Positions 1-6,668 of a stretch of DNA of 8,068 bases are shown in pieces. Where the stretch lies: the NCBI GenBank assembly GCA_002724505.1, contig PBOV01000003.1, positions 16,677 through 24,744 on the forward strand. Reading direction: 5' to 3'. Positions within the stretch are counted from its first letter, which is position 1, and each line of letters opens with the position of its first letter. Both the position numbers and the translations under genes were made by a program. The DNA is from Rhodospirillaceae bacterium (GTDB taxonomy: Bacteria > Pseudomonadota > Alphaproteobacteria > MPNO01 > UBA2964). Under the pieces are notes generated by a model that was given only the letters and a program-made list of their open reading frames with translations, was not told the DNA's origin and did not search any database.

Positions 1-1284
1 TCCGTAGACGTTGTGGTCCAAGAATCAGAAATCCCGAACGACGTTGAACTTCCTCCAGTAAGTGAGACACGCTATCTACCGGCTGCGCCCGTTGCAGCGC
101 CAGCTGAAGCAATCTCAAAGGCCGTCGATGCGCTTATCTCAGCCGACTTCCCATTAATTCTTGGGGGCCGCGTTGGTTATGAATCCGCGACTACGAAGGT
201 AATGACGGATGTCGTTGAACTACTTGGCGCGGCTTACCAGGATGCACACGACATCATCTGCATGCCCTCCAATCACCCTCAAAATCTAAACGCTAGTTTC
301 GGCCGCACAAAGGCTGAAGGCGACTACAAGAAGATGCTCTTGTCCAAAACCGATGCAGTTTTGTGCGTCGATTGCCTAGACATCTCTAATAATATTGGTG
401 CCTACGAAGGTGCCCGCGGTGCTGGCGACGAAGTAAATGCCGGCAAAATGACGGTTATCGATTTGTCACTCAACGACTTTGCTGTTCAGCACTGGACACA
501 CCTTGGTGGGCCGCTCCATCCGGTCGATATCCAGCTTCAAGCCGATGGTTTATATGGCCTAAATCAAGTTCTTGCTGAGCTAAAGGACCGGAGCACCGAC
601 AATGAAAGCTGGTTGAAGCGCGCTAATGAACGGCGCTCTGAAATCTCAGAAATGCATGATGCGTTACGTAAAAGTCAGACCGATGCGATGAGCGCTAAAT
701 GGGACCAGGTGCCTATTTATCTGCCACGAATGACCTCCGAACTGTTCAACGCAGTGAAGGATAAAAACTGGCTGTTAGCGGCGCGCAATTACCGGGCGTG
801 GTACGATGGAATATGGGAATTTGACGGTGCCGGACAATTCATGTCCAACTCAATTGGTGGAGGCATCGGATATGGGCCCGGGGGTATTATTGGTTCAGCT
901 TTAGCTGGCCGCGACCAGGGTAAATTTACAGTCGCAATAATCGGCGATGGTGACTTCACCATGGGGCCCGCAGCCATATGGACAGCTGTCCATTATAAAA
1001 TTCCTATTATGATTGTCCTGCACAACAACACCTCTTTCGGCAACGACGAAGAGCACCAAATCAGTCTTGCCTATCGCCGCGGACGCCCGCCAGAAAATGC
1101 CTGGATCGGTCAAAGAATGGTTGGACCGGAACCCGACTACTGCACGGTTGCACGAGGGTATGGAGCATGGGCAGAGGAACCTGTTCGCGATCCGAAAGAT
1201 CTCGCGGGCGCATTTCAGCGTGCCGTCGACATGGTTGAAAAAGGTGGCGTTGCATTGGTGGATGTTCATACATCCCTAAATTAG
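1..1284 (+). CDS. Thiamine-diphosphate-dependent enzyme, acetolactate synthase-like (5' partial)
   Basis: This is the C-terminal part of a ThDP enzyme of the acetolactate synthase/benzoylformate decarboxylase superfamily, which makes or breaks C-C bonds next to a keto group. The frame is open from base 1, so the gene starts upstream; the GTG at 13 is probably internal. About 427 residues are visible against a usual 550-600. The first residues (SVDVVVQESE) resemble the end of the N-terminal pyrimidine-binding domain, so that domain and its catalytic Glu are missing. A central domain covers roughly residues 30-190 of the fragment and the ThDP-binding domain roughly 240-420. The cofactor signature is intact: GDG at bases 943-951, 24 residues, then NN at 1024-1029, which binds the metal and diphosphate. 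The stop lies 10 bases before the next gene, so the two are probably co-transcribed. The family is certain. The substrate is not: the residues after NN (TSFGNDEEHQ) do not let me choose among synthase, decarboxylase and lyase. Confidence 0.9.
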   Translation, partial: SVDVVVQESEIPNDVELPPVSETRYLPAAPVAAPAEAISKAVDALISADFPLILGGRVGYESATTKVMTDVVELLGAAYQDAHDIICMPSNHPQNLNASFGRTKAEGDYKKMLLSKTDAVLCVDCLDISNNIGAYEGARGAGDEVNAGKMTVIDLSLNDFAVQHWTHLGGPLHPVDIQLQADGLYGLNQVLAELKDRSTDNESWLKRANERRSEISEMHDALRKSQTDAMSAKWDQVPIYLPRMTSELFNAVKDKNWLLAARNYRAWYDGIWEFDGAGQFMSNSIGGGIGYGPGGIIGSALAGRDQGKFTVAIIGDGDFTMGPAAIWTAVHYKIPIMIVLHNNTSFGNDEEHQISLAYRRGRPPENAWIGQRMVGPEPDYCTVARGYGAWAEEPVRDPKDLAGAFQRAVDMVEKGGVALVDVHTSLN

Positions 1285-1287
1285 GAG
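1283..1287 (+). promoter_or_regulatory. Ribosome binding site AGGAG for a TTG start
   Basis: AGGAG overlaps the stop codon of the ThDP enzyme and lies 7 bases before TTG at 1295. The downstream paralogue begins with ATG at the matching position, and the two N-termini align from residue 1 (MTLxINNE). Both facts support the TTG over the next in-frame ATG at 1340, which would remove 15 conserved residues. Confidence 0.75.
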
Positions 1288-1294
1288 CTAAATT

Positions 1295-2407
1295 TTGACC
1301 CTATTTATTAATAATGAAATTGTCTCTGAGGTCCTCACGATGCAGGACACGATTGATGCCTTAGAAAAAGCCTATCGTGACCTTGCGGACGGCGAGGCCG
1401 TATGCAGGCCACGTGTCGATATTCAAATCCCAACAAGCGACCCCGAAAAGGCCTATCAGTGGGGTTCCATGGAAGGGGGTTCAGTTGGAGGTTATTTTGC
1501 TATCAGAATGAAATCTGATATCATTTATGAGACCGAGTATGAAGGCGTTCGCAGCCAAGAAAAGTATTGCACCGCGCCCGGTACTTTCTGCGGGCTGATA
1601 TTTGTAACTGACGTCGAGACTGGGACCCCACTAGCATTTATCAATGACGGCGTTTTACAACATATGCGGGTTGGTGCCGATGGTGGTATTGGCGTTAAAT
1701 ATATGAGCCGGGAGGACTCTCAGGTCGTGGGCATGATTGGCTCCGGCGGCATGGCACGGACACATCTCGACGCATTCATGTGCGTACGCAACATCAAAAA
1801 AGTACAGGTCTTCAGCCCCACAAAAGCTAATCGGGAGGCGTATGCAGAGGAAATGCAGGAACGTCATAATATTGAAGTTGTCGTCTGCAATAAACACGAA
1901 GATGTTTATAAAGGCGCAGATATCATCGCAGGATGCACAGATTCTGCAGTTCCTGTTATCCGTTCAGAATGCCTTGAGCCCGGCCAACATATTGTCAATG
2001 TAGGGGGTGGTGGCGGTATGCCCGGCAAAGAAGTTCAGGATCTTATTGATGTCTATTTCCGTTTCGGAAACGCCCCTGCACCGCAAGGTTTACCGGAATT
2101 TGATCTCGCAGATGAGTATCTTACATATGCGGCTCGTCCAAGCCACGATTACGGCTTTAAACAAAAGAAAAAAGGGGGACGTGCTCACGGCGTGGCAATG
2201 CCAGACAAGGTGCTCTACTTCGTTGATATCATGAACAGCACCAATCGCGGACGAACATCGAGTAAGGAAATCACCTACTCTGAGCGCGGAAACTTACAAG
2301 GCAATCAGTTTCATGCAGTCGCAGGCCGGGCATACGAATGTGCCAAAGAGGCTGGATTAGGCAATGAGGTGCCCACCGAATGGTTCCTGCAAGATATTAG
2401 GAACTAA
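1295..2407 (+). CDS. Ornithine cyclodeaminase/mu-crystallin family protein, copy 1
   Basis: A 370-residue NAD(P)-dependent enzyme of the family that includes ornithine cyclodeaminase, archaeal alanine dehydrogenase, ketimine reductase (mu-crystallin) and SbnB. Members act on an amino acid or imine through an imine intermediate. Visible marks are R40 in CRPR, K73 in RMKSD, R125 in the HMRVGADGG segment (usually RTAA), and a Rossmann loop GSGGMA at 149-154. SPT follows the second strand near 174-176, a position that often contacts the nucleotide. The segment that in Pseudomonas ornithine cyclodeaminase reads GGDCPGK is here GGMPGK, so the catalytic Asp is replaced by Gly (G241). True cyclodeaminase activity is therefore unlikely. 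The protein is somewhat longer than the usual 310-350 residues, with a conserved C-terminal stretch around RGNLQGNQFHAVAGR (331-345). The TTG start is supported by AGGAG and by the paralogue. Family is confident; reaction and substrate are unknown. Confidence 0.9.
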   Translation: MTLFINNEIVSEVLTMQDTIDALEKAYRDLADGEAVCRPRVDIQIPTSDPEKAYQWGSMEGGSVGGYFAIRMKSDIIYETEYEGVRSQEKYCTAPGTFCGLIFVTDVETGTPLAFINDGVLQHMRVGADGGIGVKYMSREDSQVVGMIGSGGMARTHLDAFMCVRNIKKVQVFSPTKANREAYAEEMQERHNIEVVVCNKHEDVYKGADIIAGCTDSAVPVIRSECLEPGQHIVNVGGGGGMPGKEVQDLIDVYFRFGNAPAPQGLPEFDLADEYLTYAARPSHDYGFKQKKKGGRAHGVAMPDKVLYFVDIMNSTNRGRTSSKEITYSERGNLQGNQFHAVAGRAYECAKEAGLGNEVPTEWFLQDIRN

Positions 2408-2449
2408 AAGTCATTATGTTAAAATCAGATTTATTTCGCCGGCTGTCAC

Positions 2450-2476
2450 TTTGGGTGAATACTCTTTCACCCCAAA
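2450..2476 (+). other. Hairpin in the gap between the two paralogues
   Basis: TTTGGGTGAA (2450-2459) pairs with TTCACCCCAAA (2466-2476), giving about 10 base pairs with one bulged C and a 6-base loop. No T-run follows, so it does not look like a simple intrinsic terminator. It could stabilise or process the transcript and so set different amounts of the two paralogues. The rest of the 97-base gap (2408-2504) holds the ribosome binding site of the next gene (GAGGAA, 2491-2496, 8 bases before its ATG) and nothing else that I recognise. Confidence 0.45.
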
Positions 2477-2504
2477 ACGGCAGCTTGTATGAGGAAGTAG
2501 TAAT

Positions 2505-3614
2505 ATGACCCTTGTGATTAATAACGAAATGGTAGACCAGGTCCTGACCATGCAAGATACCATTGACATCCTCGAACAAGCTTACGCCGACCTTGCCGAA
2601 AGGGAGGCCATCTGCCGCCCACGGATTGATATACAAATTCCAACCTCTGACGGGAAAGTTTATCAATGGGGGACTATGGAAGGAGGCTCAACCCGCGGCT
2701 ATTTCGCTATTCGTATGAAATCAGACATTACATACGAGACGGTCGTCGACGGCAATCGAACCCATCAAAAATATTGCAATAAGCCCGGCCTCTTTTGTGG
2801 TCTAATCCTACTGACTAGCGTCGAAACTGGAGAGCCCCTTGCCTTCATAAATGACGGTATCCTGCAGCACAAACGGGTGGGAGCAGATGGTGGAATTGGC
2901 GTCAAATATATGAGCCGAGAGGATTCCGAAGTCGTATGCATGTTGGGATCGGGGGGTATGGCACGAAGTCATATGGAGGCCTTTATGTGCGTCCGAGATA
3001 TCAAGAGGCTTCAAGTGTACAGTCCAACTAAGAAAAACCGTGATGCCTATGCAGAAGAGATGCGGATCAAATGGGATATAGAGGTAATTTCTTGTGACAA
3101 TGAAGAAGACGCCTATCAGGGGGCAGATATCGTTGCAGGCTGCACGAACGCGTCAGTGCCAATCGTTCGTGCCGACTGCCTAAAACCAGGAATGCATATT
3201 CTGAATGTCGGCGGGGGGACAGGCATGGTAAGCCCCGAAGTACAGGCAATGGTCGACATCTATTTCCGCTTTGGCAATGCTCCGGCTCCGGAGGGTATAC
3301 CGGAAATGGGTCTCGCGGATGAATGGGTGACCTACGCAGCCCGCCCAGATGTTGATAATGGCCTCCGCCAAAAACCTCTTGGAACCCGGGCACATGGAGT
3401 TAGCATGCCAGAAAAAGTGATTTATTTTTCTGATATCATCGAAAATACTAACTGCGGTCGCACCTCCAACGAACAGATAACATATTCGGAACGGGGTAAT
3501 TTACAAGGTAACCAGTTTCACGCAGTGGCAGGACGAACCTATGAACTAGCAAAAGAGGCATCCCTGGGACACGAGATACCTACCGACTGGCTACTACAAG
3601 ACATTCGTGACTAA
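2505..3614 (+). CDS. Ornithine cyclodeaminase/mu-crystallin family protein, copy 2
   Basis: A 369-residue paralogue of the preceding gene, about 70% identical by eye and collinear apart from a one-residue gap near residue 50. It keeps R40, K72, the HKRVGADGG segment, the Rossmann loop GSGGMA (148-153) and the C-terminal RGNLQGNQFHAVAGR block, so the dinucleotide fold is intact. The segment matching the catalytic loop reads GGGTGMVSPEV: the Asp is again Gly (G240), and the PGK retained in copy 1 is also lost. The two copies have thus diverged at the active site while both remain full length, which suggests distinct substrates or an unequal hetero-oligomer rather than a recent spare copy. The ATG has a GAGGAA ribosome binding site 8 bases upstream. 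The stop lies 2 bases before the next start. An NAD(P)-dependent imine-type reductase or dehydrogenase is the safest description; the substrate is unknown. Confidence 0.9.
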   Translation: MTLVINNEMVDQVLTMQDTIDILEQAYADLAEREAICRPRIDIQIPTSDGKVYQWGTMEGGSTRGYFAIRMKSDITYETVVDGNRTHQKYCNKPGLFCGLILLTSVETGEPLAFINDGILQHKRVGADGGIGVKYMSREDSEVVCMLGSGGMARSHMEAFMCVRDIKRLQVYSPTKKNRDAYAEEMRIKWDIEVISCDNEEDAYQGADIVAGCTNASVPIVRADCLKPGMHILNVGGGTGMVSPEVQAMVDIYFRFGNAPAPEGIPEMGLADEWVTYAARPDVDNGLRQKPLGTRAHGVSMPEKVIYFSDIIENTNCGRTSNEQITYSERGNLQGNQFHAVAGRTYELAKEASLGHEIPTDWLLQDIRD

Positions 3615-3616
3615 AG

Positions 3617-3910
3617 ATGTGCAGTCTCTGGGAACATTCGACCGTATTTGTATGGGTTTTTCTCGCCAGCGCCGCCGCCATGGCAATAATTTCACGCATC
3701 CTCAATGACCATTTGCTGATACCACCCGACCCATCAAAACATATCTGGTTTCGAAAAAAGAATTTTATTAAACCATCTTTTTTAATGAAACCGGACCTGC
3801 ATTTTGATGAACTTGGCTGCCGTCTGGCGTGGAGGTTTACGATCGTAACCGCCGTTACTGGCGCCTCTTTTCTGATAATTATGTATTTATTGTTGGCCTG
3901 CAAACCATAG
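3617..3910 (+). CDS. Small two-helix membrane protein, unknown function
   Basis: A 97-residue protein that I do not recognise. Two hydrophobic segments are clear: residues 11-29 (FVWVFLASAAAMAIISRIL) and about 73-94 (ending MYLLLACKP). They flank a polar loop rich in Lys and Arg (KHIWFRKKNF). By the positive-inside rule the loop would be cytoplasmic and both ends periplasmic. The start lies 2 bases after the stop of copy 2, which suggests translational coupling, though only a weak AAAG precedes it. Evidence that it is a real gene is its position and the sensible membrane topology. Against it, there is no recognised family and an antisense open frame covers most of the same bases. It could be an accessory membrane subunit or a fast-evolving orphan. 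Confidence 0.55.
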   Translation: MCSLWEHSTVFVWVFLASAAAMAIISRILNDHLLIPPDPSKHIWFRKKNFIKPSFLMKPDLHFDELGCRLAWRFTIVTAVTGASFLIIMYLLLACKP

Positions 3911-3926
3911 ATAGGCCTCAGGCCAA
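3893..3926 (+). terminator. Inverted repeat across the end of the small membrane gene
   Basis: TTGGCCTG (3893-3900) is perfectly complementary to CAGGCCAA (3919-3926), giving an 8-base-pair stem with an 18-base loop that contains the stop codon. A shorter competing hairpin, GGCC-TCA-GGCC, lies at 3914-3924. Only a modest T-rich stretch (TTGAATTTT) follows, beginning about 14 bases later. This may be a weak or factor-assisted terminator, or an mRNA end-stabilising structure that separates the upstream operon from the hydrolase genes. Confidence 0.35.
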
Positions 3927-3940
3927 GACTAATTGATAAG

Positions 3941-3970
3941 TTGAATTTTAATCTTTTACGCTGTTATCTT
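3941..3970 (+). promoter_or_regulatory. Candidate sigma-70-type promoter for the hydrolase pair
   Basis: TTGAAT (3941-3946) and TTATCT (3964-3969) are separated by 17 bases. Shifting one base, TATCTT (3965-3970) is preceded by TGT, an extended -10 arrangement with an 18-base spacer. It lies just upstream of the deacetylase-like gene and just after the inverted repeat, as expected for a new transcription unit. The match to consensus is only moderate. Confidence 0.35.
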
Positions 3971-3993
3971 AAAAAAGAGCGGTATTTAATTGA

Positions 3994-4887
3994 ATGAATA
4001 ACCCCAGAATACCTTTTCAAATAGCGAGCAAACGCCCCAAGCTTATCCCCCCGAGTGGCAAAAGACTTATGGTCCACCTGGTGGTTAATGTCGAACATTG
4101 GCAGTTTGATCAGCCTATGCCCCGCAAACTTTTAACCGCACCTCAAGGCATAGAAATGACACCCGACGTGCCGAATTATTCTTGGGCTGAATATGGCATG
4201 CGCTGCGGTATGCCGAGAATTCTAAGGTCTTTTCAAGAACGGTCCCTTCCAGCGAGTGTCAGTATAAATGCGAGTGTCATTAATGCATATCCGGACCTAG
4301 CCGACGAGATATTACAAGCTGACTGGGAATTCATAGGTCATGGAATTCACCAACAATCAATCCAAGCTGAAAAAAATGAGGCCGAAACAATCAGATTGGC
4401 GCTTTCCATGATTGAAAAATTTACCGGTAAGCAGGCCTCCGGATGGCTAGGCCCAGGCCTCAAAGAAAGTGAACATACACCCGACATCTTAAAGTCATTA
4501 GGTGTCGAATACGTATTTGATTGGGTTATTGATGATTTGCCATGTTGGATGGATACGAAAGTCGGACCTTTGATGGCAATGCCATATACCCTCGAACTCA
4601 ACGACAGTGTAATTTACGCCGTCGAAAAACATTCCTCTAAGGAAATTTATAACCGGGTTGTTGATACCCTAAAAATTATCGACCGGGAGATTGACGACCA
4701 GCCTCAAATTTTGACGATAGCCTTACACCCTCATTTAATTGGGGTACCTCACCGTTTCTATTATTTTGAAAAAATCCTCGATGAATTGCAAAGCCGTGAT
4801 GACAGTTTATTTATGACAGCTGCCGACATCGCGGACTGGTTTAAAGATCAAAGCCCCCCTCCTGGAAAGCAACGCGATGATAACTAA
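3994..4887 (+). CDS. PuuE-like polysaccharide-deacetylase-fold hydrolase
   Basis: A 297-residue NodB/polysaccharide-deacetylase-fold protein of the branch typified by the allantoinase PuuE, a cytosolic enzyme that opens a cyclic ureide instead of removing acetyl groups from glycans. Branch marks are NVEHW at 32-36 in place of TFDDG, SWAEYGMRCGMPRIL at 63-77, EFIGHGIHQ at 112-120 with candidate metal ligands H116 and H119, SGWLGPGL at 149-156, VFDWVIDDLPCW at 174-185, and a late HPHLIGVPHR at 245-254. No signal peptide or membrane segment is visible, so it is probably cytoplasmic and unlikely to act on the cell wall. The last 11 bases overlap the following cysteine hydrolase gene, which suggests coupled translation and a shared pathway. 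The ATG has only a weak purine-rich GAGCGG about 11 bases upstream. A ring-opening amidohydrolase is a reasonable inference; the exact substrate is open. Confidence 0.85.
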   Translation: MNNPRIPFQIASKRPKLIPPSGKRLMVHLVVNVEHWQFDQPMPRKLLTAPQGIEMTPDVPNYSWAEYGMRCGMPRILRSFQERSLPASVSINASVINAYPDLADEILQADWEFIGHGIHQQSIQAEKNEAETIRLALSMIEKFTGKQASGWLGPGLKESEHTPDILKSLGVEYVFDWVIDDLPCWMDTKVGPLMAMPYTLELNDSVIYAVEKHSSKEIYNRVVDTLKIIDREIDDQPQILTIALHPHLIGVPHRFYYFEKILDELQSRDDSLFMTAADIADWFKDQSPPPGKQRDDN

Positions 4888-5524
4888 GAATTTTAACGAT
4901 TTAGCTACACTTATTGACCCTTCTCACACCGCAATCCTGATAATCGATATGCAGAAGGATTTAGTATATGACGAATTTTTGTGCGATCTCGCAGGACGGG
5001 ACTTAACAGCGACGCGGAGCGTGATACCAAATTTACGGCAACTACTTAGCTTAGCGCGAGAGAAAAACGTAATGATCTGCCATGTAGGGTTCTGGACACT
5101 ACCGGAAAATCGTTCAGATTCTGGAGCATGGCTTTTACAAAGAAAGAAATCGACCTATTCCTCCGATAAATTATGTATAGCAGGATCCGAAGGTGCCGAG
5201 TTTATTGAGGAGTTAAAACCTAACCCAGGCGAATTAATTATCCATAAGCACCGATACAGTGCCTTCAAAGGTACAAATTTAGATATGGTTTTAAGATCAC
5301 AGGGGATAAAAACTATAATTGCCTCTGGGGTTTCAACAAATGTTTGCGTTGAGAGCACACTGAGGGATGCGTTTGAAACTGGTTATCATGTCTGCATTCC
5401 CTCAGATGCGACTGCAAGCTGGGACATGTCCCTGCATGAGGCGACACTCGCGACTATCAGACATCGCTTTGGGGCCGTGACTACTACAAATGAAATTGAC
5501 AATATCTGGAATGGCAAAACCTGA
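4877..5524 (+). CDS. Isochorismatase-fold cysteine hydrolase (amidase-like)
   Basis: A 215-residue member of the isochorismatase-like cysteine hydrolase superfamily. The family includes N-carbamoylsarcosine amidase, nicotinamidase, the ureidoacrylate amidohydrolase RutB and biuret hydrolase, which hydrolyse amide or carbamoyl C-N bonds through a thioester. The catalytic triad is visible: D24 in LIIDMQKD, K124 in HKHRYSAFKGT, and C157 in SGVSTNVCVES, with the usual cis-peptide at V152-S153. RYSAFKGT and the retained Cys favour an amidase over isochorismatase, which lacks the Cys. The length is normal. No signal peptide is seen. The start overlaps the preceding gene by 11 bases, and GGAAAG (4864-4869) lies 7 bases before the ATG. 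Pairing with a PuuE-like enzyme suggests consecutive steps: ring opening, then release of ammonia or a carbamate. The substrate is inferred, not shown. Confidence 0.9.
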   Translation: MITKNFNDLATLIDPSHTAILIIDMQKDLVYDEFLCDLAGRDLTATRSVIPNLRQLLSLAREKNVMICHVGFWTLPENRSDSGAWLLQRKKSTYSSDKLCIAGSEGAEFIEELKPNPGELIIHKHRYSAFKGTNLDMVLRSQGIKTIIASGVSTNVCVESTLRDAFETGYHVCIPSDATASWDMSLHEATLATIRHRFGAVTTTNEIDNIWNGKT

Positions 5525-5556
5525 ATTGCAACACTTCCGCTAACAACCCTGAACCT

Positions 5557-5589
5557 TTAATCAATTACATCACTATCTAATTGAATTAA
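5557..5589. promoter_or_regulatory. A+T-rich imperfect palindrome before the TRAP genes
   Basis: TTAATCAATT (5557-5566) mirrors AATTGAATTAA (5579-5589) with one extra base and a 12-base centre. It sits in the 133-base gap (5525-5657) before the TRAP operon, where a regulator of an uptake system would bind. It could equally be chance in A+T-rich DNA or a weak 3' end for the hydrolase transcript. Further along, TATATT occurs at 5598-5603 and again at 5615-5620, either of which could be a -10 box, but neither has a convincing -35 at the right distance. A TRAP promoter is likely here but cannot be fixed. Confidence 0.25.
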
Positions 5590-5646
5590 GAAAATGTTAT
5601 ATTCTAAAGGGCTATATATTAAGTTTTGAGGGAAACAGGAGTGAAA

Positions 5647-5650
5647 AAGG
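5647..5650 (+). promoter_or_regulatory. Ribosome binding site AAGG for the TRAP binding protein
   Basis: AAGG lies 7 bases before the ATG at 5658. The GTG at 5641, preceded by GAGGGA at 5628-5633, reads only six codons to a TGA that overlaps this ATG, so it cannot extend the binding protein. The ATG at 5658 is followed at once by a clear signal peptide. Confidence 0.6.
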
Positions 5651-5657
5651 TAAAGAC

Positions 5658-6635
5658 ATGAAATACACAACGGCAATTTTCGCAGCAATTTTATTTAGCT
5701 TTCCAATTTTTGGCGCAAAACACGATGCAAAGGCGCAAACAGAAATAAAGATTCCAATGGAGACACCACCGGGACACATTAAGACTCGTTCTGCCGAGGC
5801 ATTCAAAAAGGCACTCGAGACAATTTCTAAAGGAAAATATAAAGTCTCAATTTTTCCGTCTGCTCAACTTATGATGGGAAAAGATGAAGTTCCAGCTGTC
5901 GCACGCGGACAAGTTCAGATGGCTGTACCCACCATTGGATACGTTTCCAATATCGAACCCGCATTTAAATTATTAGAAGTTCCGATGCTCTTTGAGAGTT
6001 ACGGTTCAATGGAAAAGGTTCTAAATGGATCAATCGGCAAAGGCCTCCTAAAGAAATTAGAAAAGAAACGCGTTATGGCCACCCATTTTTGGTATGATGG
6101 TTTCGTCGCCCTTTGGTCTAAAAAGCCAATCAAAACAGTAAAAGATTTAAAGAATCTCAAGATCAGGGTTTGGCCCTCTGAAGTGCTGGCAAACTCAACG
6201 AAGGCTCTAGGCGGATCGCCTACTGCCATTCCAGGTCCAGAAGTTTTTCTGGCTCTTAAGACAGGCGTAGCTGACGGCGCTTGGACTACCCCTCCATATG
6301 GAAACTTAATCAAACTATATGAAGTGCTGAACTCAGTAACGAAAGTTAATTTATTTCCATTTGGGTACGTCGTGGTCGTTAATCCCGCTTGGTATAAGAA
6401 ACAAGGCGCAGCTGGACAAAAAATGATCCAGGCCGCCCTTGCAGAGGCAAAGGCATACAACTTAAGAGAAATCAGAAATGCGATTGAAAGTGCTTATAAG
6501 AATGTCGCCGCTAACGGAATGAAGGTTATAGGATTTTCAAAGGCGGAACGAGCGCGTTGGATTAAGACTTTGAAACCTCTTTATGACGGTCTTGACCCAG
6601 AAATTAAGTCTATGATCAAAAAAATCAAAAACTAA
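5658..6635 (+). CDS. TRAP transporter substrate-binding protein, DctP family
   Basis: The periplasmic receptor of a tripartite ATP-independent (TRAP) transporter, which captures a small organic acid or amino-acid-like compound and hands it to the membrane permease. It has 325 residues, normal for the family. Residues 1-26 form a signal peptide: a Lys near the start, a hydrophobic stretch at about 5-19, and likely cleavage after AKA at 24-26. The conserved core KIRVWPSEVL contains R170, which aligns with the Arg that binds the ligand carboxylate in DctP proteins, followed by LGGSPTAIPGPEVFLALKTG and VADGAW, the usual hinge region. An early FPSAQLMMGKDEVPAVARGQ block also fits the family. The carboxylate-binding Arg means the ligand is probably a carboxylate; its identity cannot be read. 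Lys is frequent and the DNA is A-rich compared with the upstream genes. The small permease gene follows after 33 bases. Confidence 0.93.
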   Translation: MKYTTAIFAAILFSFPIFGAKHDAKAQTEIKIPMETPPGHIKTRSAEAFKKALETISKGKYKVSIFPSAQLMMGKDEVPAVARGQVQMAVPTIGYVSNIEPAFKLLEVPMLFESYGSMEKVLNGSIGKGLLKKLEKKRVMATHFWYDGFVALWSKKPIKTVKDLKNLKIRVWPSEVLANSTKALGGSPTAIPGPEVFLALKTGVADGAWTTPPYGNLIKLYEVLNSVTKVNLFPFGYVVVVNPAWYKKQGAAGQKMIQAALAEAKAYNLREIRNAIESAYKNVAANGMKVIGFSKAERARWIKTLKPLYDGLDPEIKSMIKKIKN

Positions 6636-6668
6636 AGCACTTTGCTGAATAGGCATCGAATATAATCA

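Noticed and set aside
901..1269. Minus-strand open frame of 122 codons in the ThDP-binding domain
   Set aside because: It overlaps the conserved GDG...NN region on the + strand; the protein is composition noise.
1295..2407. Naming copy 1 as ornithine cyclodeaminase
   Set aside because: The catalytic Asp is replaced by Gly and no proline or ornithine pathway gene is nearby, so only the family name is justified.
3580..3903. Minus-strand open frame of 107 codons opposite the small membrane gene
   Set aside because: It is antisense to the end of copy 2 and to the small membrane gene, has no recognisable domain, and would be the only minus-strand gene in a strictly one-strand cluster.
3994..4887. 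Cell-wall or chitin deacetylase
   Set aside because: There is no export signal, TFDDG is replaced by NVEHW, and the remaining motifs match the PuuE-like branch.
5999..6460. Minus-strand open frame of 153 codons inside the TRAP binding-protein gene
   Set aside because: It lies wholly within a clear DctP gene on the other strand and its translation has no family features; it is a shadow frame.
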